NCBI GenBank assembly: GCA_001970955.1
Contig: MPUH01000858.1
Location: 1-31,542 of the forward strand
Reading direction: 5' to 3'
Source of the DNA: Stentor coeruleus
Taxonomy: Eukaryota; Ciliophora; Heterotrichea; Heterotrichida; Stentoridae
DNA: 31,542 nt
Shown piece after piece: positions 1-9,749 of this stretch (its first letter is position 1; each line of letters begins with the position of its first letter). The notes below the pieces were generated by a model that was not told where the DNA came from, made no database searches, and worked only from the letters and a program-made list of their open reading frames with translations. The position numbers were made by a program, and so were the translations under genes.

Positions 1-267
1 GGATTAATATTGCTTTGTGCAATTTTGTATTTTTATTTTTTATGTAAATATTATAATCACTGAGACAAAAATTAATTGCAACGTAGTAAATAAAGGTATA
101 AAGTGATCTGCAAAAAAACAATTGCAATGCCTCATTTTATTCTTCATAAAACTTAATCTAGCCAAATATAAAAACTATATTTTTCTTCCATATTTGATTT
201 TCTAGTCTGCATAAAGTTTTATAACAGCTGCTCGAATTTTCAATTGATAAGAAAATAGTGTATAAAA

Positions 268-357
268 CTACATCATCAAATATAAAAGTAGAATATGATT
301 TACTTGCATAGAGCTACATCATCAAATATAAAAGTAGAATATGATTTACTTGCATAG
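268..357. repeat. 46-bp tandem duplication
   Basis: A block beginning ctacatcatc at 268 recurs at 314 with almost no change through about 357, a period of 46 bp. It partly duplicates the start of the first 139-bp repeat unit, so it appears to be a younger event layered on an older array. No coding potential is visible. Confidence 0.9.
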
Positions 358-730
358 GGTTGTTGATAATATTAATTTGCTTAGCTGCAAAATAATTATT
401 TTTGCTAAGGACTTAAAAATATAGCCTTTTCCTGATTTTTTTGGGTATTAATCTATATCATTAAGCATAAAGTAGAGTATGATTGATCTGCATGAAGGGT
501 TGCTGGTATAATCAACCTCTCAGATACAAGGCAATTATTTTTGTCAAGGGCATAAAAATATACCCTATTGCAAAGATTTTTAGTATAAAATTTGCATCAT
601 CAAGCATAAAGTAAAGTATAATTAATCTGCATGAGGGATTGCTGGTAAATTGATTTGCTTATCTATAAAACAATTATTTTGTCAAAACTTAAAAATATAG
701 GTTTTCCATGATTTTTTTTGATCTGGTGCT
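314..730. repeat. 139-bp diverged tandem repeat, three copies
   Basis: Units start at about 314, 453 and 592, exactly 139 bp apart. Each has the same order of landmarks: a ctacatcat-like start, a motif like gcataaagtagagtatgat, a ctgcat/ttgcat block, a gggttgctgg-like block, an acaattattttt block, an aaaaatata block and a final T-rich run. The copies are clearly diverged by substitutions and small indels, so this is an old array. Positions 1-267 contain looser echoes such as aaagtgatctgcaa near 97. The array ends about 220 bp before the WD40 gene start. I see no coding frame in 1-953. Confidence 0.8.
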
Positions 731-953
731 TTTAATTTACTTTCTTTTAATGAACTGATCTTACTTATACTCTATCATAGGGTAATTCTACTTAAATCAA
801 TTTCTGTAATATTTATCAAAAATAAACTTAATATTATAATAAGATTTTATTAGATAGAATATAATATAATATCTTAATATTTAAAATTCACTATAAATAC
901 AATTGTTTTATTCTTATATATCTATATACAAACTAAGCTATATAATAATAAAT

Positions 954-3900
954 ATGGACCACTCAGCTTCAGAATCTTTTATCATTACGAATACCAAAAC
1001 ATCTTCAGTTTCGCAGATAAATTTGAATGAAAGTAAGCTTTCCTATGATAATCTTTTAGGATTGCAAGTTAACTCTCTTCGAGGAGGCGAACTTAAAGGT
1101 CATAAATCTCCGATCAATTGTGTTGATGTGAGTTGCCTAAGTAATTTGATTGCAAGTAGTGATAATACAAATAAAATAAGAATCTGGGATCTAATAAGCC
1201 GAAAAAATACTCTTACAATAACAGAGGATCATTTACCAATAAGCATATATTTTATAAAAAGTGGCTTGCTTTTGTTAGTAGTTTTAAAGTCAGGAATTAT
1301 TAATATCTGGGATTCTTTAACAGGCTCTTTAGAAAATACTTTCCAAAGTCAGCTTAATATTATAACCGCTTCAGCAATGATTGAAGGTGGCTTTAAATTT
1401 GCCCTTGCAGGAGAAAATAAAATTCATATTATCAAATCAAAATCTTTTAGCATAGAATGCGAATTTAATGGACATACAGATAAGATCAACTGTCTTTCAT
1501 TTGTCTCAAATTCATATTTACTAGTAAGCGGAAGTGCAGATTCTACTATAAGAATATGGGACACTGAAAAAAAAATTGAAAAAAGTATTCTTAAAGGTCA
1601 TGAAGCAGAAATTAAATGCCTTGCAATAAGTCCAGATGGAGGCCTTATAATAAGTTTCTCAACTAATTTTTGCATGATTTTATGGGATTTGTCTAAAGAA
1701 ACGCAAATATTCAAAAATCCTTCTAACACCTTTTTTATCAATTCGATGATTTTTACTGAGAACTCAGAGAAAGTTATCATGGGATGTAATGAACACTCTG
1801 TAAAACTTTGGAATGTAAAGAAAAAACACGCTGATCATGCAATCAGCCAAGGGCAAGGAACCGTCAAAGCAATTGCAGTCACTCCATCTTTTGAAACAAT
1901 CATAGCTGGATATGATGATTTTAAAGTGAGAATCTTAAGCACACAAGATAATAGATGTGAAGAAACTTATTATTTCGGAAATTTCGAACCTATTTGTGCT
2001 GACATCTCTCATGATTACAATTACTTAGCAGTTGGAGGAAAAGATGGAAATCTGACGATTTGGAACATGCAAAAAAACAAACTTCATAAAAAAGTGCATT
2101 TTGGTGAAGGTATTTTTTATATCATGGAAATTACAGCAGACAATAAAACACTTATAGCTGGAGGCGCTAAAGGTAAAATTAGTGTTTATGATATTGAAAA
2201 GAAAAAACTTATTTATTCTATAAATCCTCATACTCATTCTATATGGGGTTTGGCAGTTACACCTAACCAAAAATATTTTTTATCTGCTGCTGAAGATAAA
2301 CTAGTAAAAGTATTAAGGCTATCTGATGGATCAGAAAAAAGAGTTTTTATAGGTCACACTGATTGTGTCAATTCTGTAGACTCAACTAGTGACTCAAAAT
2401 TTATAATTTCTGGAGCTGAAGATAATTTAATCAAAGTCTGGAACTACAAATCTAAAAAAGAAGAATTTACACTTAACTGTGAAAGTAAAGTTTTTTATTT
2501 AAAATGGTATGAGCCTAAGAAATATATTATCAGTGGTTCAAGAGATTATTTGATTCGTTTATGGGATTTTAATACACGAAGTGTTCATGCAATATTCAAA
2601 GGTCATACTTCGACAGTAAGAAATTTATATATTAGTTTAAATGGTGTATACCTGGTATCTTGTGGATATGATTCTATGGTATTTGCTTGGAATTTAATAG
2701 AAGAAAAAGAAATGTTTAGTATAGACAGTAGTCTTGGAAATCTTAGATCAGTTTATTTAACTTCAGATTACAAGCATATAATTGCTTCAGGGGAGACTAT
2801 GATAAAGATGTGGACCTTTGAAGGACAGAACTTAATTTTAAATGAAAAAGTTATTAGTAGAAAGCCAATGCACATATCTTTTACTAGAGATGACAAATAT
2901 CTTATATCTAGTGGTTTAGATGGATGCATAAGAGTTCTTAATTTTGCAACAATGCAAGAACATGCTATTCTTCATCAAATACCAACTAAAATAAATTCTC
3001 TTAAATTCAGCAGTAAACTTGATTTCATTGCAGCTGGTCATGAAGATTCTTCAGTGTGCATTTATTACATTAAAACAAAGAAAAAAAGAACAATGCTTAT
3101 TGGACATTCACATAGAATAACATGTCTCCAATTAATGAGTTCTGATAAATATCTTATTTCAGGCTCTGATGATAAAACAATTAGAGTTTGGAATATTCTT
3201 ACTAGGATATGCGAAAATATTTTTACAGGCCACACTGATTCTATAATTTCTTTAGCTGTAACTCAGGATAATTCTATTATTGCAAGTGGTTCTACAGATT
3301 TTAGTATTCGTTTATGGAACTTTACAAAAAGAGCTTTAGAGTTTACTCTTTTAAGTCATTCCAATATTATAAATTTTTTAGTTTTTAGTAGTTGTGGCAG
3401 GTATTTATATAGTGCTTATTCATATAAGTCCATTGTTGTTTGGAATATAACCGAAAAGAAAGAAGAATTCAAACTTCAAGGACAGTTAAGCTATGTTACA
3501 TGTTTAGCTTTAAGCGCTGATAAAAAATATATTATTTCAGGAAATCATAAAAGTATCTTGGTTTGGAATATTGATGCGAGAAATGTAGAATATGAATTAT
3601 TAGGTCATTTTGGGCTGATAAATTTTGTAGGAATAACTTCTGATTTAAAAAATATTTACTCAGTATCACAAGATTGTAATGCAAAAAAGTGGAGTCTTGT
3701 CCCAAAGAGAATGAAAAATGTGGTTCAAAGGAAAAATTCGTTTGTTAATTCCCTTGCTTCAAATTCTAGCTGGACATATTTTTATACTGGAACACATGAT
3801 GGATATTTTAAAATATATTCTAGCAAAACTTTTGAACTTAAAAATACCTTTTTGTTATCAAAAAAATATGTTGGAGTTGTTTTTGTTTCTGATGATGAAA

Positions 3901-5441
3901 GTATGGGAGTCTGTGGTTGTGAAAATGGATCAACTTTCATATTCAACTTTGGGGAAAATACTAGTTTTTATAAATTTAATAAGCAGTCAAAAAGTATTAC
4001 TGTGGTTAGTCTATCTTTTGACAAGACTAAACTTATTACTGCTGCTGAGAGTAAAATCATAAACCTTTGGGATATTAAGACCAAGAATTTAGAAAAAGAA
4101 TTTATTGGGCATAGAGCAAGAGTCACTCATGCGATATTTTTAAAAAATAAAAACTATATAATTTCAAGCTCAGTAGATTGGAGAGTAAAAGTTTGGAATA
4201 TAGAAACAGGAATAAGTGAGCACACCCTATTATGCGATGAAGTATCTTATTTTGTTGCAACAAATCAAGAAGAAAGCTTACTTGCAGTAGCCACTCAAAA
4301 CTCAGAAATCCATTTATTTAATTTAAACTTTCAATCAGGACCTTTTTATCTTAAAGGGCATACAGAACCAGTTTTCTGTTTAGCATTCTCTAAAAGCGAT
4401 ATACTGGCTAGTTGTGGGTATGATAACTCAGTTATACTCTGGGATATTAAGCATCTCAATATAATAAGACAGATCAAACTAAACAAATTTACTGTTTATC
4501 GTGTTGGTTTTGTTGCAGAAAATTGTATCGTAGCGACTTCATTTGATAATACAATGAAAATTTTTGATGTAGATACTGGCAAGCAGATCATAACTCCACA
4601 CAATTGCTCAGGTAATATAACTGCAATGACAACTTTATATAATAACAATTTATTGATAAATTGCTCTGATATAAATACCTTGAATTTTTACGATGTAGGA
4701 AAATCAGTAGATCGTGATACATTTTTTACTTCATTTATTGGAAAGTGTATCTGTGCTAGTAATAATGAAAAATTCTTATATATTGGGACAAGTGATGGAG
4801 ATATTTATGAATTTGATATTGAGAAACAAAATCATAGGCTTTTGATGAAGGGACATAGCAGTTTAGTAAGTGATATTTGCTTAATAGAAGGAATAGATTC
4901 TTTAGGGTTAAATTTACTAGTAACTGCTTCAGAAGATAAGTCAATAAATGTTTGGGATTTAGAAAATAAGCTTTTAAAATATACTTTGCATGGACATACA
5001 AGATCTGTTAATGAAATATCTTTAGTTAGAGAAACTAATTGTATTGTTAGTTGCTCTTCAGATAAAACTGTCAGACTATGGGATATAAAAGAAATGAAAG
5101 AGCTTTTTATATTTGTAGGCCATACTGGTTCTGTTTTAACAGTAACAACAACATCAGATAGTATATATGCAATAAGTGGTTCCGAAGATCGGTCAATACG
5201 TATATGGAACTTACAAACTCTTCGTCTAGATACACTTTTTATAGAACATTTAAGTTCAGTAAATTCAATTCTAGCTTGCAAATGCTGCGACTTTATTATA
5301 AGTGGTGATAATGAAGGGAATGTAATTGTATGGAATTTAAATGATAAAAGGTGTGAGTATATAATGCCTCCATTTCCATTACCAATAAAAAAATTATCTA
5401 TAAAAAGTACAACTCAGAATCTTATGAAATGTTTGATATAG
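954..5441 (+). CDS. giant WD40-repeat protein, N-terminal part of a WD40-ion channel fusion
   Basis: The product is about 1495 aa of almost pure WD40 repeat, roughly 34 units or enough for about five seven-bladed propellers. WD or WN repeat ends are visible throughout, for example IRIWDLIS, STIRIWDTEK, LIRLWDFNT, TIRVWNILT, SINVWDLEN, TVRLWDIKE and SIRIWNLQT, with preceding GH dipeptides such as FTGHTDSI and LHGHTRSV. The start is set at ATG 954 (MDHSASES). The frame is open further upstream to a TTG at 903, which is unlikely to be used. It ends at TAG 5439, but the next frame is open from 5357 and encodes a TRP-like channel. The two parts are therefore probably one protein of about 2074 aa, joined by a -1 shift at the A7 tract 5387-5393. 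The propellers are probably cytosolic scaffolding; the ligand is unknown. Confidence 0.9.
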   Translation: MDHSASESFIITNTKTSSVSQINLNESKLSYDNLLGLQVNSLRGGELKGHKSPINCVDVSCLSNLIASSDNTNKIRIWDLISRKNTLTITEDHLPISIYFIKSGLLLLVVLKSGIINIWDSLTGSLENTFQSQLNIITASAMIEGGFKFALAGENKIHIIKSKSFSIECEFNGHTDKINCLSFVSNSYLLVSGSADSTIRIWDTEKKIEKSILKGHEAEIKCLAISPDGGLIISFSTNFCMILWDLSKETQIFKNPSNTFFINSMIFTENSEKVIMGCNEHSVKLWNVKKKHADHAISQGQGTVKAIAVTPSFETIIAGYDDFKVRILSTQDNRCEETYYFGNFEPICADISHDYNYLAVGGKDGNLTIWNMQKNKLHKKVHFGEGIFYIMEITADNKTLIAGGAKGKISVYDIEKKKLIYSINPHTHSIWGLAVTPNQKYFLSAAEDKLVKVLRLSDGSEKRVFIGHTDCVNSVDSTSDSKFIISGAEDNLIKVWNYKSKKEEFTLNCESKVFYLKWYEPKKYIISGSRDYLIRLWDFNTRSVHAIFKGHTSTVRNLYISLNGVYLVSCGYDSMVFAWNLIEEKEMFSIDSSLGNLRSVYLTSDYKHIIASGETMIKMWTFEGQNLILNEKVISRKPMHISFTRDDKYLISSGLDGCIRVLNFATMQEHAILHQIPTKINSLKFSSKLDFIAAGHEDSSVCIYYIKTKKKRTMLIGHSHRITCLQLMSSDKYLISGSDDKTIRVWNILTRICENIFTGHTDSIISLAVTQDNSIIASGSTDFSIRLWNFTKRALEFTLLSHSNIINFLVFSSCGRYLYSAYSYKSIVVWNITEKKEEFKLQGQLSYVTCLALSADKKYIISGNHKSILVWNIDARNVEYELLGHFGLINFVGITSDLKNIYSVSQDCNAKKWSLVPKRMKNVVQRKNSFVNSLASNSSWTYFYTGTHDGYFKIYSSKTFELKNTFLLSKKYVGVVFVSDDESMGVCGCENGSTFIFNFGENTSFYKFNKQSKSITVVSLSFDKTKLITAAESKIINLWDIKTKNLEKEFIGHRARVTHAIFLKNKNYIISSSVDWRVKVWNIETGISEHTLLCDEVSYFVATNQEESLLAVATQNSEIHLFNLNFQSGPFYLKGHTEPVFCLAFSKSDILASCGYDNSVILWDIKHLNIIRQIKLNKFTVYRVGFVAENCIVATSFDNTMKIFDVDTGKQIITPHNCSGNITAMTTLYNNNLLINCSDINTLNFYDVGKSVDRDTFFTSFIGKCICASNNEKFLYIGTSDGDIYEFDIEKQNHRLLMKGHSSLVSDICLIEGIDSLGLNLLVTASEDKSINVWDLENKLLKYTLHGHTRSVNEISLVRETNCIVSCSSDKTVRLWDIKEMKELFIFVGHTGSVLTVTTTSDSIYAISGSEDRSIRIWNLQTLRLDTLFIEHLSSVNSILACKCCDFIISGDNEGNVIVWNLNDKRCEYIMPPFPLPIKKLSIKSTTQNLMKCLI
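5387..5393 (+). other. A7 tract at the WD40-channel frame change
   Basis: In the WD40 frame the codons are ATA AAA AAA TTA, so the seven A residues form an A AAA AAA heptamer in exactly the phase of a classical -1 slippery site. A -1 shift here, or one missing A in the assembly, yields an uninterrupted frame through ATT ATC TAT AAA AAG into the channel ORF. A 35-nt GT-AG intron (5407-5441) would also restore frame, but that length is unlike the 15-nt intron elsewhere in the window. Assembly indel, real mutation and programmed shift cannot be separated from sequence alone. Confidence 0.6.
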
Positions 5442-7177
5442 AGTTTTCAGATGGGATAATCAGTAGCATAAAGCCATCAATTAAAGATATTAAAGAAACA
5501 TCATTATGGGAACCTTTTGATAATTATGATAATGTTGTTCAAGATCTTGTTACATTTTACTCTGTTATTGATGCTGTAAAATTTAAAACTTATTCATGTT
5601 CTGAAAATGCAGCTAAAATCACTTTTACAAAATGCAAATATACATTAGCTCATATTTTTGCTTATTATGGACAAACTTCATATCTTCGTAATATTATGAA
5701 TTATAACTTTGTATTGAAAACTGATATTTTCGGACATTCTCCAATTTACTATGGAATCGTCAAACAATATCAAACATGCGTTGATGCAATTTTAGATCAC
5801 TTAATAAGCAATTCTGATAAAATTGAATTATTAAGCTACCAAAGCTCGATTTATGCTTTGAGAAATGATTTTTGTTTATTAATAAGAAATTCCTCAAGCA
5901 TATTGCATCTGCTTTTACAGAATTTATTAGTATCAAGCAAATCTGTATTTATGAAAACTTCTAACAAGCTTCCAGAATTTAGATTTGATAATCATAGCAT
6001 ACCAATCTATAAAGATTTTCTATGTCTTATAGGGCAAGAAAATCTTGTAATACTCCAATACATGCCTTTTTCATTACCATATGCTCTAGGGTCAAATGAA
6101 TGTATTGATTTTGGTGAAGCTCTTGTTGATTGCGAAAACAATGCAATATTTTCTACACCAGCTATACAAAATTTTATCCAGTACCAATGGGATAATCTTT
6201 ATTATTGGGTTGCCGGTAATTCAATACTATTGTTTTTGAATCTAATATTTTTGATACTTGTTATTTGCTTCGGAAATAAGGAACTGACTTTAGTTATCAT
6301 ATTTTTATGCATCAATGTTTTGCTCTTTTTGTGGGAGTTGATCCAGCTATTCTCCTCAGGATTAAGCTATTTTGGAGACATTTGGAATTTAATGGATACC
6401 TGCAGGCTGATAACTACATTTACATATATTATACTTGAATTTTGTGAAGAAGATTATCCATATCTAAGCTGGATTATGGTTATACTCAACTTTGTTAGAG
6501 GACTTACAGCATTCCGTATGTTTGATGGAACACGATTTTATGTAAATCTTATTCTTCGCTCGATAAAAGCTATGCTGAACTTCTTCATCATGTTTACATA
6601 TTCAACTTTTACCCTTAGCTTACTTTTTATTATTTCTCGTGAGCAAAAGTCTATAGATTTTAACAATTTATGGATGGATAGCTACGCTCTTAATTTCGGA
6701 GGTTACGAAGCCTCATCATTAAATTATCCAACATTAGAAAATATAGTATTTATAATTGGAACTTTATTAAATGTTGTACTTATGCTCAATTTGTTAATTT
6801 CAATACTTGGAGACTCTTATTCTGAATTTCAAGAAGAAAAATATGAAATTGACTATAGACTAAAAGCTGAATTAACATTAGAAATACAAGGAATGTTTTT
6901 TTGGGTAGGCTCTTCAAATGAAAAAAAAGTATTTCAAATACTTTCATCTCCAAAAGAAGAAGAGAATGCTGAGAATTTAGATCAAAAAATAAAGAATTTA
7001 GATAAGAATTTATATTCTATTAACTCAAGTCAAAATGACATTTCGGAAAAAATGAAAAGCAATTTGAATATAATGACTGGGAAGATTGATGGAATCGAAA
7101 GTAGAGTTTTAGCACTTGAAGAATCAGTTAATGAAAATATGCTGGAAATTCTCAAAATGTTAAGAGAAAAAAAATAG
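5429..7177 (+). CDS. TRP-like cation channel domain with ankyrin-like repeats, C-terminal part of the WD40 fusion
   Basis: Numbering is from ATG 5429, but the frame is open from 5357 and the upstream residues (YKKYNSESYE) are probably translated. Residues 70-125 resemble two ankyrin repeats (LAHIFAYYGQ, DIFGHSPIYYGI). Six hydrophobic helices follow at about 261-281, 287-307, 325-338, 346-363, 381-403 and 440-462. A short pore-like loop (NFGGYEA, 422-428) lies between helices 5 and 6. The last helix, ending MLNLLISILGDSY, is typical of TRPV/TRPA S6 segments. The tail from about 510 is a charged coiled coil (IKNLDKNL, IDGIESRVLALEESV), likely for subunit assembly. By family this is a membrane cation channel. 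Helix 4 is poor in regularly spaced arginines, which argues against a strongly voltage-gated channel. Gating and selectivity are unknown. It is probably not an independent gene but the end of the preceding one. Confidence 0.85.
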   Translation: MFDIEFSDGIISSIKPSIKDIKETSLWEPFDNYDNVVQDLVTFYSVIDAVKFKTYSCSENAAKITFTKCKYTLAHIFAYYGQTSYLRNIMNYNFVLKTDIFGHSPIYYGIVKQYQTCVDAILDHLISNSDKIELLSYQSSIYALRNDFCLLIRNSSSILHLLLQNLLVSSKSVFMKTSNKLPEFRFDNHSIPIYKDFLCLIGQENLVILQYMPFSLPYALGSNECIDFGEALVDCENNAIFSTPAIQNFIQYQWDNLYYWVAGNSILLFLNLIFLILVICFGNKELTLVIIFLCINVLLFLWELIQLFSSGLSYFGDIWNLMDTCRLITTFTYIILEFCEEDYPYLSWIMVILNFVRGLTAFRMFDGTRFYVNLILRSIKAMLNFFIMFTYSTFTLSLLFIISREQKSIDFNNLWMDSYALNFGGYEASSLNYPTLENIVFIIGTLLNVVLMLNLLISILGDSYSEFQEEKYEIDYRLKAELTLEIQGMFFWVGSSNEKKVFQILSSPKEEENAENLDQKIKNLDKNLYSINSSQNDISEKMKSNLNIMTGKIDGIESRVLALEESVNENMLEILKMLREKK

Positions 7178-7247
7178 ATAGGTAAGAAGTAGTAAATTTA
7201 TGAATGCATTACAAATTATAATAACTTATTCAATTATAATGAGAGAA

Positions 7248-7436
7248 ACTAATCAAAATTATAACAAATATTTTAAACATATACCCTATTAGAAAATACA
7301 CTAAAAATCAGAGATAAGGAAACTTAACAACAATTTGAAGACTAATCAAAATTATAACAAATATTTTAAACATATACCCTATTAGAAAATACACTAAAAA
7401 TCAGAGATAAGGAAACTTAACAACAATTTGAAGACT
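7248..7436. repeat. 93-bp tandem duplication
   Basis: The block starting actaatcaaaattataac at 7248 is repeated exactly from 7341 and ends around 7436. The two copies look identical, so the event is recent or an assembly artefact. It lies just after the channel gene. Confidence 0.95.
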
Positions 7437-7509
7437 AGCAAATGTTATTATAGCTACAATAAAATTTTATAGATATCTTAGGAGACAGGCAAAGATTTAT
7501 CCATATCCG

Positions 7510-7765
7510 AGGTATTCACTTCACAAAAAAAAAGTAGAGAATACTGAAAATATTAACGAAAAATTAAAATGCTCAAGCATAGATTTTAAAATAAAATTCC
7601 ATGCATTAAGCTCAGGCCAAGATAATATATTAGATAAAGTTAAGAATAACTTGAAAATTATGACTGAGAAATATTGATAGAATTGAAAGCAGAGTTCCTT
7701 CACTTGAGACCAAAATTGATTCAATTCATGAAGATATTCAGGAAATTCTAAAGGTAGAAATTAAT
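7510..7765 (+). pseudogene. decayed C-terminal tail of a WD40-channel paralogue
   Basis: Short frames match the coiled-coil end of the intact channel at 6950-7170. At about 7675-7760 the sequence reads RIESRVPSLETKIDS and EDIQEILK, against GIESRVLALEESVNE and MLEILKML in the intact gene. Just upstream, the DNA for NLKIMTEK parallels NLNIMTGK. The copy has frame changes and stops (for example TGA and TAG around 7674-7679) and cannot encode a full tail. It shows that a second copy of the channel gene once followed the first. Confidence 0.7.
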
Positions 7766-8259
7766 ACAGATTTGATAGATAATTTATTAAGAGAATGATA
7801 TGATTTTTACTATGTGCACTAATTTATATTAAATGCATTAGAAATTATTTCAAAGCTTAATCTCATTTGATTATGTTTACTATCAGTCGAAGATTTAAAA
7901 GTTTATATTGTCCTGTGCATACTACAAATTGGAATAGGCTATAAGTCTCATAGAGAATTAGGTAGTTGAAATTTATAAATTTATAAATTATTACTTGTGA
8001 GGAAAAATACAATCAAGGTATCAATCAAGTATGGATATTTTGTGAGATGCAATAAACTTTTATAATGTATGCTTAAGATCTATCAACTGCTACTTTTATA
8101 AAGTAATAATCAGGCCAAGATTATTATTTATCAGCAAAAGATACAGAAAATGTGTAAAAATTTATTGAAAATAACTTTACTCATAAATGGGTACATCATA
8201 GTGCTGAATTAGTAGATAAAGGAATTTCTATGATAATAATTCAAAAAGCAAAGAGTTCT

Positions 8260-8460
8260 GGTTGCAGTTTAAAAGATTTTTAGAGGGAACAAGAATATGG
8301 GCATCAAAGGAAAATTTGAAAATTGTATTTTAAGAGGCCATGAAGCTGAAGTTAAATTTTTTGCAATAAGTCCAGATGGAGGCCTTATGATAAGCTTCTC
8401 AGTTAATTCTAGTACAATTTTATAGTATTTGTCAGATGGAATGCAGTATGAGAAATTTAA
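8260..8460 (+). pseudogene. decayed WD40 fragment related to the giant WD40 gene
   Basis: Positions 8330-8400 read RGHEAEVKFFAISPDGGLMI and closely match KGHEAEIKCLAISPDGGLII at 1594-1650 of the intact gene, also at DNA level (aataagtccagatggaggcc is identical). A little upstream, gggaacaagaatatgggc matches the STIRIWD region in another frame. Where the intact gene has TGG (W) in ILWDLSK, this copy has TAG. It has at least one frameshift and one nonsense codon. Because it is an N-terminal piece lying after a C-terminal piece, it fits a decayed tandem paralogue. Confidence 0.8.
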
Positions 8461-9073
8461 TAATAATTTTTTAAGTTACCATTTGAACTTTTCATGCTAG
8501 GCGATTGTTTTGTATACAAAGAAAATACAAAAGATGAAGAAGGTAAAACAACTATAAGTAAAAGATATAAAAAATAATCAAAGATAACATTTTTATACAG
8601 AGGGATATGTAGGCTAAATCTTCCGTCTTGGATGTACAAAGAATTAATATAATTTCTCTTTAGAACTGGATAAATAACCATTATAGAAGTCCTGAAATAG
8701 AATACTATATGAGTTTAAGTTATTCAGAACAGAATGAATCATACATTCATCTTCGCGTTTATATGAGATTTGTGTAAAATTTTATAATTATATTTTGAAT
8801 AATTTCTTAATATTTTGAACTAGGAGTCGAACTACATGATATAATATTATAAGAAAATCTACATTTATTTACAACTATTATAAGCATTCTAAAATCAGTA
8901 ATTTATATTTTCTATACATCCAATGGAATATTCGTTTCTTCTGGTCTTTTATCAACTTATTAGATAAATGAAAAAGCTGCCGAATTTTTCCTCATCATTT
9001 TATTCATTATTCCTAACAATATCAAAATTTTCTAAGAGCTTCTATTCATTTCTATTTATAAAACCATAATAAT
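8461..9073. other. gene-free spacer
   Basis: AT-rich DNA between the WD40 relic and the gene at 9074. A 74-codon frame on the minus strand (8681-8457) has no recognisable domain and low-complexity AT-driven composition, so I do not call it. The last 100-150 bp presumably include the promoter of the gene at 9074, but I see no defined element. Confidence 0.4.
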
Positions 9074-9541
9074 ATGAAATCTGGCAAGCAGGAAAAATCA
9101 TTCATTCTCGATTCTACTGCACCAAACACTCCAGAACTGCCAATTAGAATTGTTATTACACAAAGAAGCAAAGGTTTGATATATGATTCTTTAAGCACAA
9201 TAAAAAAAGTTAGACCTCATAAGCTATTACCACAACTAAGCCCTGATACATTAAAATCCACAGAGTTTTTGAAAGAAAAGTTCTTGAAAAAACGACTTAT
9301 AAGAAAGAATCAAGGAAAAATAGAAATATTGATAAATCAGCAATGTGAGACTTCGAGGACACAATCACAAACCCCAGTTAAAGGAGTTAATAAAATTTTG
9401 CTTGATCTAAGCTCAATTAAGTGTTTAAACAAGAAAAACAAAATGAATTTTCCAACGAGGATAGTTAAATTTGATTATCATAGTGAAAAAATAATATGTT
9501 CGACAACTCATAAAAATTCTCAACAAGAGCACAATATTTAA
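9074..9541 (+). CDS. hypothetical basic protein, 155 aa
   Basis: I do not recognise this protein. It is lysine- and serine-rich, basic and without membrane segments. It opens MKSGKQEKSFILDST, has a Pro/Ser-containing middle (LLPQLSPDTLKS) and a basic stretch (EKFLKKRLIRKNQGK, about residues 73-88). It starts at a clear ATG after an AT-rich leader and stops with TAA. Gln and Trp usage and codon texture resemble the other small genes here, so it is probably real. The composition suggests a disordered protein, perhaps cytoskeleton-associated, but that is a guess. Confidence 0.6.
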   Translation: MKSGKQEKSFILDSTAPNTPELPIRIVITQRSKGLIYDSLSTIKKVRPHKLLPQLSPDTLKSTEFLKEKFLKKRLIRKNQGKIEILINQQCETSRTQSQTPVKGVNKILLDLSSIKCLNKKNKMNFPTRIVKFDYHSEKIICSTTHKNSQQEHNI

Positions 9542-9749
9542 TGAGTAGGTTAGGATTAGTTTATACATTTCTTATATTTAGATTATGATTTTAGGATTAT
9601 CGAAACTTCAGGATTCTCTTGTGTCCTGATTAGAATTAGCCACTCATATATATTTTTTTCAACCAAATAAATGGAGCCTAGTATTTTGAAGTATTAAAAT
9701 GTTTTAAGATAGATGAGAGTATTGAAGTATATTATTGAACGATATTACT

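Noticed and set aside
903..953. Upstream extension of the WD40 frame to 903
   Set aside because: The first codon is TTG, not ATG, and the added residues are AT-driven; ATG 954 is the natural start.
3718..4062. 114-codon frame inside the WD40 gene
   Set aside because: Shadow of the WD40 repeats in another frame; same for the minus-strand frames at 4756-5281.
5407..5441. 35-nt GT-AG intron joining the WD40 and channel parts
   Set aside because: It would restore frame but is more than twice the length of the intron seen in this window; the A7 shift is simpler. Kept only as an alternative.
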